Below the pieces are notes generated by a model. The model was given only the letters and a program-made list of their open reading frames with translations. It made no database searches and was not told where the DNA came from. From assembly GCA_027563935.2 (NCBI GenBank), contig CM050446.2:110588499-110652498 (forward strand): DNA of 64,000 bases, written 5' to 3'. Shown piece after piece: positions 43,635-55,835 of this stretch (positions within the stretch are counted from its first letter, which is position 1; each line of letters starts with the position of its first letter). Position numbers and translations under genes: made by a program. This stretch comes from Costus lasius. Lineage: Eukaryota; Streptophyta; Magnoliopsida; Zingiberales; Costaceae.

Positions 43635-44330
43635 TGACACAGCGGATGTTATGGGTGAGTTGGTCCTTAATTCAGTACTCTACGGTGGGGGAAACCATGA
43701 TGCCAAATACGTGAGAGGGGCTGTAGGCGAGGGAAGTAAAACGTGCGGAGTGATGAAAACTCGAGAAAACCCGTGCTGCGGAGATGCGACTTGAGAAATA
43801 CCAGCGAGCCGAAGGAGACAACGAGCGCGATTCTATGAATGAAACTACTCACCTGAATTATAGAGCCAATTTCTTGAAGCAAGTGCGTGTGCGCATGACC
43901 TAGATGGGGCTGCGGAGGCAGAACACTGCGAGTCCAAGATACAAACCGAACAATGATTGCTTGAAAAGGACCCGGAGCCTTGGGAGGTTCTCCGGGTGTT
44001 TTGATTGAAAGCTGAAAACGATTAGAAGAGGGGGGGGGGGGGGGGGGAGAAGAACCCTAGGCGAGCTCTTCGGAGTTTGAAGTGGCCTAAACCTTCGCGT
44101 GGGAGAAGGTGCTACTACAACAAAGCTAAGAAACTAGTAGTCCCTCAGCCCTCTTTTATAGAACAAGAGGGAGGGATGAGGCACAAGCTACTCACATAGG
44201 GTTTGTTGGAGACACCAACAACCCCTAACAACTAAAGAGGGTCTAAGATGCCCTCTAACAATCTGAAAAGAAATAACTAACTAGGGAATAAAAGTACAGC
44301 AAACAACACGCGGGGTGGCTGGTGCGTGGG
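43635..44330 (-). repeat. Chromovirus 3' LTR (right copy), right border uncertain
   Basis: Starts TGACACAGCGGATGTTATGG, homologous to 41122 on. A minus-strand TATAAAAGAGGGCTG box lies at about 44145-44160. A G run (about 44030-44047) interrupts it. Hairpin GTTTGTTGG/CCAACAACC at 44198-44223. Confidence 0.6.
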
Positions 44331-44368
44331 CCTTCTTGCTGGGCCGTCGATTGGGCCGTTATCGACGG

Positions 44369-44700
44369 CTACACCATCTCGGAGTAGGCTACCACGAAGC
44401 AGCAGAACTTGCTGATCTTGGGCTGGTTCTGGACGTTGGTGGCGGTCTCTTGGGCTGAGTTGAGGACCCGGTTGTTGTAGCGATCCGCGGTGGCTTCCAG
44501 TGGAGGTCCTCGCGGGAGAGTAGCCATAAGGATAGGTTGGAGCGACTCCGAAGATGCAGGTGAAGCCTCATTGATGGAGCGGACGTGGCCAGTTGTTGCT
44601 GAAGAAGGGCTCACCACACCCACAAAACGGTCCGGGGGATGCGAAGACCGTTGCGAGCATCGAACAGGATGAAAATTGATCTCTATGTGTTTTCTGGGGC
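44369..44700 (-). pseudogene. Chromovirus C-terminal extension
   Basis: The frame on the minus strand ends RVLNSAQETATNV, NQPKISKFCCF and AYSEMV at a stop at 44369. The same ending, with stops, is found in the left copy near 41930. It lies beyond integrase, next to or inside the LTR. CRM elements are known for coding that continues past integrase, so this may be that tail; identity is inferred. Confidence 0.5.
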
Positions 44701-44952
44701 TAAACACGGCCTGGCCGTGCTTGCTGTTTCGACCGTGATCAGCGTCTAGATTTCCCGTCGGGGCGAACACGGCTGGAGGCACGGGTGTGTCGGTGATCTT
44801 CGAGCTCGTCACAGCCGTGTCCCTCGTCACGGCCTGGCCGTGTTGTGGTCGAGCAGGTTTTACGGCAGTGCCGTAATGAGTGTCACGGGCCGTAATATGG
44901 GGTCCAAAATCCACAGAAACTTTGGACACAGCTGTGTTCCACGGCCTGGCCG

Positions 44953-45541
44953 AGCTGAGGTGGGCTGGCGACGCTGGATGGGGAACTGGTCACGGCTTGA
45001 CCGTGTTCCTCATCACGGCTGTGATCGCTGAGGCCGAAGTCCGCCGAACTCGTCACGGCCGTGTCGAGGATCGTACTGGCATTCACGTTCTTCCTCGACC
45101 GTGTCACGGCTGTGTCCTCCATTACGGCCTGGCCGTGTCGGGGTCGGTTGGGTTGCGTGGAGCTGGTCACGGCTACTGGAACGGCCGTTCTTCTCGTCAC
45201 GGTTGGGGTGTTCCTCATCACAGCCGTGATCGCTGAGGCCCCGACACGGCCAGGCCGTTCCAGTAGCCGTGACCAGCTCCGTGACGGCCAGGCCGTGACG
45301 AGAAGAACGGCCGTTCCAGTAGCCGTGACCAGCTCCATGCAACCCAACCGACCCCGGCACGGCCAAGCCGTAATGGAGGACACAGCCGTGACACGGTCGA
45401 GGAAGAACGTGAATGCCAGTATGATCCCCGACACGGCCGTGACGAGTTCGGCGGACTTCGGCCTCAGCGATCACGGCCGTGATGAGGAACACGGCCAAGC
45501 CGTGACCAGTTCCCCATCCAGCGTCGCCAGCCCACCTCAGC
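44953..45541. repeat. Large palindrome, arms about 250 bp, loop 90 bp
   Basis: Arms 44953-45202 and 45293-45541 are near-perfect reverse complements, from gctgaggtgggctggcgacg to cgtcgccagcccacctcagc at the outer ends. Both arms and the loop are built from tcacggccgtg / acggcctggccgt motifs. A third partial copy continues to 45596. It lies in the 3' region of the chromovirus polyprotein. Confidence 0.93.
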
Positions 45542-45599
45542 CAAGCCGTGACGAGAAGAACGGCCGTTCCAGTAGCCGTGACCAGCTCCACGCAACACC

Positions 45600-48525
45600 T
45601 CTAAAATTTGTGGGGCATCCTCCTCAGGTCCTGGGGAGTCTCCCCAAGTGTCTCCCAGAGGTGTTGGGCCGCCCTCATGTGTGTCCATGACTCCGTCACA
45701 TATCCCAGTGTGGGAAGAATTCTCCTCCGGAGAATAAGATGGGTTGATGTCGTCAGAGGGAGCGCCGGTGGGTAGGGGCGCGTGGTAGGGCAGGAGGTCG
45801 GCGACGTTGAAGACGGGGCTGATGAGAGAGTCCTCCGGTAGATCGAGGACGTACACATTGTTGCCAACCCGCCGCAGAACCATATAGGGGCTGTCGCACC
45901 GTGCTTGCAACTTCCAGTTGGCTCGAGATCGCAACTGCTCAGGGTGGATACGCACAAGAACACGCTCACCAATCTCAAAATGGTGTGGCCTACGATGCTC
46001 GTTGGCCTCAGCTGCGTACCAGGTATTGCTCAAGAAGATCCGGCGGCGAACCTCATCGTGTAAACCCGATATGTGAGATGCAAATGCATGGGCGGACTCG
46101 TGGTGAGAAGGATGGGCTGGGAAGTTATGCATATCAAGGGGTTTGCGTGGTTGGTGCCCAAGGATGACCTGGAAAGGACTCAGACCGGTAGAGCGATTGA
46201 ATGCACTGTTATACGCAAACTCCGCGATGGGGAGATAATCAGCCCAATGGCGTGGGAAATCACCAGCCAAGCAGCGCAAGAGGTTACCCAAGCTACGGTT
46301 CACGACCTCCGTTTGACCATTTGTCTGCGGATGGTACGCCGACGAATACTTGAGGGTGGTCCCAAGGAGGGCCCACAAAGACTTCCAAAAATGACCAACG
46401 AACCGGGTGTTGCGGTCGGAGACGATGGTGAGAGGGAGCCCATGTAAGCGAACGATCTCTTTGACGAAGAGATGCACAATGTGGGAAGCATCGGCCGTCT
46501 TAGAACATGGCACGAAGTGTGCCATCTTTGAGAAGCGGTCCACGACAACAAAGATGGAGTTGTGTCGTGAGGCTGTGTGGGGCAACCCTAGGACGAAGTC
46601 CATGCTGATATCGAGCCACAGACTCTTAGGAGCGGGGAGCGAGGTGTACAAGCCGGTATTGGCAGGACGAGGCTTGGCACGTTGACACGTGCCATAGTGG
46701 CGGACGACCCTATCAACATCCTTACGAAGAGTGGGCCAGAAGAACCGGTCTTTGGCCAAATCGAGGGTCTTATCGCGGCCATGGTGCCTTGTGGCACCAC
46801 TCGCATGGAGTTCAACCAAGAGATGCTCGCGAAGGGACAAGCGTGGGACGCACAACCGGTTACCATACACGAGAAAGCCATCGTGAAGATGGTAGGGCAA
46901 GTCCGGGGGGTCAGTGGCAAGGAGCCGGGCGAAGACGTGCCCAAAGTCGGGGCAGTCTGCATACTCGTCGCGGATATGCTCGAAGGTCAGAACAGAAGTG
47001 GACAAGACACAAAGCAATGAGCAGACGCGACTGAGGGCGTCGGCCACCACGTTGTCTTTGCCGGCCTTGTGCATGATTACGAAGGTGTACTGCTGAAGAA
47101 ACTCAACCCACTTCGCATGGAGTGGGATGAGCTTCTTCTGGGCACTCAGAAAGGAGAGGGCCTGGTGATCGCTAAAGAGAACGAACTCCTTGTGTAGGAG
47201 GTAATGACGCCATTGTCGGAGGGACTGGACTATGGCGTAAAACTCCTTATCATAGGTGGAGTACCATTGGCACATCTCGTTCAACTTTTCACTAAAGAAG
47301 GCGACGGGGTGGCCCTCTTGACTAAGAGTGCCACCGATGCCCGTGCCGGAGGCATCGCAAGCGACCTCGAAGACCTTGGAGAAGTCGGGTAGGCGAAGGA
47401 TAAGTGCTGAGGTCATGATGTCCTTAAGCGCAAGGAAGGCTCGGCTAGCGGCGGGTGTCCACGAGAAGGCCTCGTTCTTCGTGTAGGCCGTCATAGGAGT
47501 AGCGATGGTGCTGAAGCCCTTAATGAAGTGGCGATAGAAGGTTGCGAGGCCAAGGAAACTGCGGACCTCGGTGACGGACCCGGGCTCAGGCCATTGGCGA
47601 ATGGTCTCGATCTTAGCGGGGTCGACCATAAGTCCTTGGCCCGACACGATGAACCCAAGGAACTGGACCTGGCTTTCGAGAAAGGAGCATTTATTTGTGT
47701 TAAGAAACATGTGCTCATTATACAAAAGGTCAAAGGTCAAACGCAGGTGGGCTAAGTGATCGTCGCAGGTCCGGTTGTAGATGAGATTGTCGTCAAAGTA
47801 GATGACGAGGAACTTGCCCATGTAGGGGCGAAGTACCAGACTCATATGATGCATAAAAGCGGAGGGCGCGTTGGTAAGGCCGAAGGGCATGACCAGCCAC
47901 TCGTAGAGGCCATCCTTCATCTTGAAGGCCGTCTTCCACTCGTCGCCTTTACGGACGCGGACCTGGTGGTAACCGCTCCGGAGGTCAAGTTTGGTGAACC
48001 AACACACACCGGAAATGAGGTCAAGCATGTCATTTAAACGGGGAATGGGGAACTGGTACTTCACTGTGATGCAATTGATTGCGCGGCAATCAATGCACAT
48101 CCGCCAGGATCCATCCTTCTTCGGGGGTGAGAAGGGCTGGCACGGCCCAAGGGCTAAGGCTTTCACGAATGAAGCCTTTGGCCAGAAGGTCGTCGACCTG
48201 CCGCTTGAGCTCCGTTTGCTTAGTAGGGTTGAGGCGATGGTGGGGCAGGTTGGGCAGAGATGCCCCAGGGACGAGATCGATGGCGTGCTGGATGTCACGA
48301 TCTGAAGGGAGGCCAACGGGGAGGTCTACTGGGGAAATGTTGGAAAACTCATCGAGAAGGGCGGTGACCTCGGCCGGCAAAGGAGCCGGAGGGGACAAAG
48401 GCTCGCGGGGAATCTCACGCACCATGAGCGCGTAGACGACCGCGGACTCATAGGCTTCCGACATGATGGAGCCAGGGCGGACAAGTGTGACCGGCTTAGG
48501 CGCCGATGGTCCAGGGAGGGAAGGT
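45600..48525 (-). pseudogene. pol: Chromovirus (CRM-like) pol: RT, RNase H, integrase
   Basis: Upstream frame 48464-48090 covers the protease-RT linker and RT N-terminus (DLPVGLPSDRDIQHAIDLVP). A frameshift near 48130 leads into the main frame. There, RT shows RMCIDCRAIN, LDLRSGYHQ, MPFGLTNAPSAF and the catalytic YFDD (followed by N). RNase H shows ACDASGTGIGG, YDKEFYAI and SDHQAL. The integrase zinc finger shows RHHGRDKT but Tyr where the first Cys is expected (RHYGTCQ). The catalytic core shows SMDFVLGLP, VSDRNTRF and NGQTEVVNRSLGN, then the SPYMVLRRVG block. Many residues match the CRM chromovirus group as I remember it; a full tree is needed. Insertion of Athila at 48530/61082 splits it from protease. 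Confidence 0.88.
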
Positions 48526-48530
48526 GAGAC

Positions 48531-49935
48531 TGATAGAGCCTAGACGGCTGCTACCGCATGTGCACGGTCTATCGCGTAATAAAAAGATCGAACCCACAGG
48601 GACTAGGGTCAAGTACTAACTGATCGGTTAATTCGTAGTAAGGTTAACAATTAAGGGAGAAATGTCTAAAATCCTAGTGCAAGTAATTAAACTAAAACAG
48701 ACTTAAATCAAACAACGCAAAGAGCAAAGCAAACGGGGTTTTCGATCTATGAGAGATATTCGGGTTTTAGGTTTCACCACACTGAAGCATGCAGAAAGAT
48801 TAAGGTTTGATGTTTTAAATTGAGTTTTATCTTAGTTCTTAAGGTAATCCTTCCTAGGGTACAGACGCGCTCCCTCTCAGGACACAGTCTGGTATCCGAC
48901 TTAAACCAAGTCTCCTACTCTCGTGGCTTACCTAAGTTAAGTTGGATCCAATGGGATCTGTGAAGGATTAGGGTTCCTCGGGTGAGTTCGAGTGCTCTCG
49001 CAACACGAAATCATCAGTCCAGTCTAAGGGGTTCCGATGATCAAAGTTCACCTCTCAGTCCTTCCCTTGACATCTAAGACATGCATACATATGGACAGTA
49101 CATAAACATGAGATTAAACATCCTAAACATGAATAAGAACAAAGATAAGTAAAGAAATATATAGATCAAACATTAATATCAAGCATTCTTACAGTGGGCT
49201 ATGCCCAAACCCCGAAAATAGAGTTAAGCTACAGGATTCATTGTTAAATACATAAAATCTCTCATGAATGTTGATTCAAACCAAAGGGAAAGGTAGATCC
49301 TTGATGGAAGAAGGTCCATCACGAAGATCCACACCGGAACGACAAAGAAATCAAGCCGGAACAGTGTTGCCGCCCAAAAATCACCCCAAAACCCTAATGT
49401 CTCGCTGTTTTGCTTCGTTCTCCCCAACTGCCTGATCAAATCCCATAATTCTGGTCCCAAATCATGCGTATCCAAGTTGGGAAGGTCTTCCTAAATTTTC
49501 GTTCAATTCCGAGCCAGGAATAGAAAGTTATGGCTGATATACCGAGCACCTGTCGAAGCTGCGCGGGACGATGCACAGCCGTGCATGGATGCACACCCAT
49601 GCCTGTGTACGGCTCGGTTAAGAGAGTTCTAATGACTTACGATGCACGGCCATGCATGTATGCACACCCATGGCCGTGCACTCTGTTGAAGGCTCCGATT
49701 GGGCTGAAATTTGGTGTGTAGCTTCGTTTCATCATGAGAAATCGTCTCATACCTTCAGATTCTCCAAATTCCATCAATTTTAAGGCCAAAAACCTATATT
49801 TTCATAAAACAAGGTAAAAGTGAAGACTCTGAAGAATATGAAGCATTTGAGTGCATAAATGAGACAAACTATGCATTTTACTCCAAAATAATAATAGAAA
49901 CGAGTCACGATATATCATATATTTGCATGTCATCA
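48531..49935 (-). repeat. 3' LTR of the Athila element
   Basis: On the + strand TGATAGAGCCTAGACGG to TTTGCATGTCATCA. It carries two hairpin motifs of the GCACGGCCATGC...GCCGTGC type (49570-49690). A purine tract on the minus strand follows at 49936-49955. Confidence 0.93.
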
Positions 49936-50946
49936 AAATACATCAGACTTAAAGTTTTGCTTGTTCTCAAGCAATTGAATTGTCTAGAATATAATGATGA
50001 CATGGAATAGGGAATCTCAATTAGCTCAACTAGGTCTAATAGGGTTATTAGTTAAACACAATAAGTCTTCAGGTTATAATGCAGTATGGAAAGCAAATTA
50101 AACCAATTATCATGAATATAATCTATTAGAGCATGCCAAGTTACATTACCAAAAACCTTTACAGTGCATCTCACACACATGATATAATTGATCAAGCAAC
50201 CAAAAAGGCATATAATTGTGCAATAAGTCATGAAAAAATAGCATCAGTACCACATAGTCCCTATGTGGTGCCTTTTTTTTTTTTGAATAAGAACAATGCT
50301 AAGTGCCAAGCTTTGCTTCGGTACACTTAGGTTCCATTGTTATTATTTAGAAGTATGGGGTTAGTGCCAAGTAGGAGGGGCAGTGAACTTAGGTACCACC
50401 AACCCTTTTTTTTCATTGAGATGCTATGAATAGTGCCAAGTGGAAGTACAATGTGCAATGTACAAGAACACTTCGGTACCACTATTATTATTTCTGATTC
50501 CCATGACAAAGTGCACAAGTAAAGTAGGGTTATGAAGCAAGAGTCAATCAATCATTACACATGAGATGCATATCAAGGGTAAGGTAAAATAACAAGCACA
50601 CTCTTCAAGATCATACGAATAATGAATTGGGTTAATTACATCATTCAACTACATTAAACCAAAGAATCATATATGCAACCCAAAACCATTATAGTCTGTT
50701 AACAAAGAAAAGTCAAGATTCCCATCCCAATCGACCTTGGCACTCCACTTCTGTCTCTAGTTGGCGGATCCGATCATTTCCTTCATCGACGGACATGTGA
50801 GTCTCTTGCTGGGCATCTCAGACAAAGCATATCATAGTCTCAATGCGATCGAGCTGGGTAGAAGGTCACTGCGAAGTGGGTGGAGGCTCAGTCGCAAGAG
50901 GCACATCCTCATCTTCAACTGCTTCCACTCTCCAGTTCCGCTGCTC

Positions 50947-52016
50947 TCAAACAGTAGTACGTGCAGGATTCGGCAGCGGTAGCTTCACATCGCTCCTGGG
51001 GAAGATCAAGCTGTAAAGTTCACCTTCCTTCACTATCATCCGCATCGAGATGCAAGAATCAAGGTCAAGTCGGTAGTTGCCCGTGCCTGCTCCATCTGGT
51101 AAGGATGAATCCCGACAGCATAAGCAAGTGGGGTAAGAAGTCCCCCGAGAGCTATTGCACCCTTCGGTGCCCTTGATACCTTCTGGAGTTGTCGGGCAAA
51201 GTGGAAAGCAGTGTTGAGGTGGACCCCATGCAGCATAGCCCAAAGAAACTGAAGCTCAGATGCTCGGACAAGACCATCAGACTCCCCTCGGCCAAAAATA
51301 GTATGTGCCAGGACACGGTGCACATATTTCACCACAGGGTTCCTCAGGCAGGTGGCTCTAGTTGTCCTGGTGTCAAAGGGTCAGAAGCCAGTCAGGTTAG
51401 CCCAGAAGTCACTCGGTTTGAATTCAGGAGGTGTGTGGCGTGTCCCATCAGTAGGAAACCCATAAATAGAGTTCAACTCTGTCAATGTAAGCACATATTC
51501 GATGTTGTTGAGCCGGAAGGATAGACTGCCATCGTCATCATCAGTGTGAATGCAAGCATGAAACTCCATGGATGATAATAACTCAAGTAGAATAGGGATG
51601 TAGGTGGGATAGCAGATAGTGAAGAATTGCTTCCACCCTACACGTTGAAAAAGTCATTGTACATCTTCGTGGAAGCCCAAGTTGTTTAGCGTCGCAGGAT
51701 CCAAGAATCGTGTGGTCACCACCGGTCAGCGTGCGAGGGCGGTGAGCCTGGCAAGCTGTTCAGGATCTCGGCAGATGATCCCATATGGCGTAGGCGGCAA
51801 GGCTGGCAGCGGAAGAGGTTCGGCGGCCGCTTGAGAAGAGGAGGATGTGCGATGCTTGGAGGTGGATTGTTTGCATCGAGACATCTTGACGGTGTAAGAG
51901 AAGGATAGGAAGATAGCCGGTGCTAAGAAGGAAACTTCAGAGGCATTGGCGACGAAGAAGGAAGGTCGGCGGCGGCGGAAGAAGCTAGGGCAGCGGCGGA
52001 CAGTGGCGGGAGGCAC
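50947..52016 (-). pseudogene. Athila env-like / ATHILA ORF-1 type third ORF, degraded
   Basis: It lies after integrase, where Athila elements carry an extra ORF often called env-like. Fragments in order are a low-complexity start (52016-51726), then FRLNNIEYVLTLTELNSIYG and FPTDGTRHTPPEF (51569-51381), then YVHRVLAHTIFGRGESDGLV and ASELQFLWAMLHGVHLNTAF (51335-51036). These match the ATHILA ORF-1 pattern (NxxYxLxLxELxxIFGFP, RLLAHTIFGRGxS). Several stops and frameshifts separate them, so no working product is expected. No signal peptide or membrane segment can be relied on. True env function was never shown for this ORF class, as far as I know. Confidence 0.75.
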
Positions 52017-52506
52017 GGATCGACGCTGAAAACTTAGGGGAAAGAGTTGCTAGAGGATGGGGAAGATGATGAGAGGTCGCCGGCGGTCGATTGGGCACCG
52101 GAGGCTGCGGATCAGGACGGCGGCGGCAGCGCTAGGGTTGCATACACGGGTGTGTATGCGGGTGTGCAGGCGACGCTCCTTTTATAAAATGTCATGCACG
52201 GGTGTGTATGGACACACGGCCCAGCCTGTGCAACGCTCGGTCTTGCGTTGAGAGGAGTTAACCGAGCCGTGCACGGCCATGCATGGATGCACGGGTGCGA
52301 CCGTGCATGGCTTAGTGATGCCTGAAAAATCCAGAAAAATTCCTATCAGCATGGTACAACTTAGAGAGCACAAATATGAAATAAAAACTGGAAAACAATA
52401 AAGTCTAAACGATGAAAATAAATAACAAAGCAAAAGAGTAAACAAGAAGTTGGGTTGCCTCCCAACAAGCGCTTCTTTAGGGTCACTAGCTTGACCATCA
52501 GGGTGC

Positions 52507-53451
52507 TCAAGGTGGATCTGGGGGTGGAGGATCAGAGATATGTAAAGAGACCCCTTTGTCGATGATGTCATGTGCAAAGTAGAGTTTTAAGCGTTGGCCA
52601 TTCAGTTTAAAGTCTCCTGATCGCTGGCTCCAAATTTCAACAGCCCCATGTGTAAAAATCTTCTTCACAATAAATGGTCCCGACCATCTTGTCCTTAACT
52701 TCCCTGGAAAGAGTTTCAAATGTGAATTAAACAGAAGGACATGATCTCCTACTTGGAAATTCTTTGTAACAATATGCTTATCATGCCATCGCTTTGTCCG
52801 TTCTTTGTAGATCCTTGCATTGTGATATGCAGACAGACGGACTTCATCGAGTTCATTGAGTTGGAGTTTCCTGTTATTGCCGGCACTTTGGAGGTCATAA
52901 TTCATCTTTCGGACTGCCCAATATGCTCTGTGCTCAACTTCAACTGGGAGATGGCAGGACTTGCCATAAACTAGCTGATAGGGAGACATTCCTAGCGGGG
53001 TTTTGAAGGCTGTCCTATAAGCCTAGAGTGCATCATCTAGTTTCAATGACCAATCAGTTCGTGAGAAGTTAACCGTCTTTTGTAAGATATTCTTTATCTC
53101 CATGTTGGATACTTCCACTTGTCCGCTAGTCTGTGGGTGGTAAGGGGTTGCGACTTTGTGGGTTACCCTGTACTTCTTTAGTAGAGAGGCTAACTGGTGA
53201 TTCAGGAAGTGAGAGCCTCCGTCGCTTATCAAGACTCGGGGTATACCAAATCTGGGGAAGATAGTGCGCCTAAGCATTCGGGTCACCGCTTTAGCATCGG
53301 ATGCATGTTTGGCTGAGGCTTCCACCCACTTAGAGACATAATCCATGGCTACCAATATGAATCGATGTCCACAGGACGATGGGAATGGTCCCATAAAGTC
53401 CATCCCCCAAACATCGAAGATCTCTAGTTCCAAAATGTTGGTTAATGGCAA
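52507..53451 (-). pseudogene. Athila integrase, 3' part
   Basis: The minus strand shows [59 protein letters not shown] and [20 protein letters not shown], then DDAL. A TAG at 53022-53024 replaces the Trp codon in DDAL-W-AYRTAFK. The second part shows [36 protein letters not shown] and [17 protein letters not shown]. All three DDE residues are present. The TGG to TAG change fits cytosine deamination. Confidence 0.9.
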
Positions 53452-55835
53452 CTCATCTCGTTTAGAAATGTTGCCTGATCGCTGACACTGATCACAATGA
53501 GTAATGAATCGCCAGGCATCCTGAAAAATGGCGGGCCAGTAAAGTCCGGATTGTAGTACTTTGAAGGCTGTCTTCGAAGCACTAGCGTGGCCTCCATAAG
53601 GAGATGAGTGGCAATGAAATAAGACATACTGGATATCCTTTTCGGGTATGCATCGCCGAAAAAGGCCATCAGCGCATCTTCAAAACAAAGAGGGTCATCC
53701 CAATAGTAGTGCTTCACGTCGTGTAGAAATCTCTTCTTTTGCTGCCATGAAAGATCAAAGGGGACGACATCAGACACTAAATAATTAACGAAGTCAGCAT
53801 ACCATGGGGCTTCAATTTCGGTTAGAGCCAAGAGGTGTTCATCAGGGAAGTAATCGTTGATGTCTTGACTGTTCTCCTCTTCTTGTTCTTCATGTGGTAA
53901 TCTGGATAAATGATCAGCTACCAGATTTTCTGAGCCCTTCTTGTCACGGATTTCCAGATCGAATTCCTGTAGCAAGAGGATCCAGCGAATCAATCGTGGC
54001 TTTGTATCTTTCTTGGTTAGAAGGTACCTGATAGCTGCATGATCAGTGTACACGATTACTTTTGAATCAATAACATAGGATCTAAATTTGTCAAAAGCGA
54101 AAATAATAGCAAGGAGCTCCTTTTCTGTGGTAGCGTAATTGATTTGAGCTTCATTCAGTGTCCGGCTCGCATAATAGATGACATATAACATGTTGTCTTC
54201 CCATTGTCCTAACACTGCTCCGACTGCGAAATCGCTGGCATCGCACATGAGTTCGAACGGGAGTGACCAGTCTGGTGGCTGCATAATGGGGGCTGAGATT
54301 AGTGCTTTCTTCAATTTAAATGAGGCCATGCAGTCCTGATCAAAGGAGAAAGAAACATATTTAGCTAGCAGATTAGTCAATGGCATAACAATTTTAGAAA
54401 AGTCTTTTATAAAACGACAGTAAAAACCCGCATGCCCAAGAAAACTTCGGACTTCCCTTTCAGATGAAGGTGGTGGCATCTTTTCAATGGCATCTACTTT
54501 GGACTGGTCAACCTCGATGCCGCGGTCCGAGATTAGGTGTCCAAGCACTATCCCTTCTCGCACCATAAAATGACACTTTTCCCAGTTTAAGATGAGGTTG
54601 ACTTCTTCGCACCTTTTCAACACTTTAGAGAGGTTAGCCAAACAAATATCAAATGAAGTACCATAAACTGAGAAATCGTCCATGAAAACATCCATCACAT
54701 TTTCTATAAAATCAAAGAAAATTGAAACCATGCATCTTTGAAAAGTAGCTGGGGCGTTGCATAGCCCAAATGGCATTCGGCGGTAGGCAAATGTCCCATA
54801 AGGATAGGTGAAGGTAGTCTTCTCCTGGTCTTCCGGATGGATAGGGATCTGAAAAAATCCTAAGAAGCCGTCAAGGAAACAGAAGTGAGAATTCTTTGCT
54901 AGCCGCTCTAGCATCTGATCAATGAATGGAAGTGGGTAGTGGTCCTTGCGCGTGGCTTTGTTTAACTTCCTGTAGTCGATGCACATGCTCCATCCAGTCA
55001 CAGTGCGGGTGGGGATGAGTTCGTTGTTCTCATTCTTGACTATAGTAACCCCACCCTTCTTCGACACAACGTGCACCGGACTTACCCATTCATTATCTGA
55101 TATTGGGTAAATAAGCTCCGCATCAAGTAGCTTCAATATCTCTTTCTTGACCACTTCTTTCATATTTGGATTCAAACAGCACTGGAATTCCACAAAAGCT
55201 TTACTGTCGCTTTCCAAGAAAATCCTGTGCATACAGAACGAAGGATTAATTCCTTTAATATCTTCCAATGAGTACCCAATTACCTGTTTATGGAGTCGCA
55301 GTTCTTTCAGTAGCTTCGCAGTCTCCTCTACATTAAGGTCAGCACTAATGATGACAGGACAAGTAGAGTTAGCATCAAGGAATTCATATTTAAGATTATT
55401 AGGAAGGGGTTTGAACTCTAACTCCTTTTTTGTAGAAGGACCAGACTTAACCTCTCCAAGACTTTCAAACTGCGTTCTCTTGAATCTCTCAGAATGAACA
55501 ACTCCCAAACTTTCTACTTGAACTTGATCCTCATCAGTATCACTCTCTTGTTCATCATTCAACAGACAGACTTCCCAAGTGTCCTCGGCGATTGCTGGGG
55601 TAGGTTCAGTGTTGTCCTGCATTGTATCAATTTCGCAGCAAGCTCCTACAAAAGATGGTTTCTTTAGAGTGGAAGACAAGTCAAATTCTAATTTCTCCTC
55701 ACCAACATTCAGTGCCAATTTCCCATTTTTCACATCTATGACGGCGCCAGCGGTTGCAAGGAAAGGGCGCCCCAAAATGATGGGTCGAGTGTCCTCTTCC
55801 ATTTCTAGCACTATGAAGTATACGGGGATGAAAAA
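53442..55835 (-). pseudogene. pol: Athila pol: protease end, RT, RNase H, integrase start
   Basis: Opens with the protease tail ([20 protein letters not shown]). RT shows [39 protein letters not shown] and [10 protein letters not shown], the FMDD catalytic box typical of Athila, then [16 protein letters not shown]. RNase H shows [22 protein letters not shown] and [10 protein letters not shown]. After [14 protein letters not shown] the frame shifts near 53690, so the integrase zinc finger is out of register until 53450. A frameshift in a run of T (minus strand) near 55830 separates it from gag-pro. Confidence 0.93.

Noticed and set aside
45061..45690. 209-codon + strand open frame and minus-strand counterparts of 183 and 192 codons
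   Set aside because: They follow the palindrome and its ACGGCCGTG units, which are open in many frames; not protein-like.
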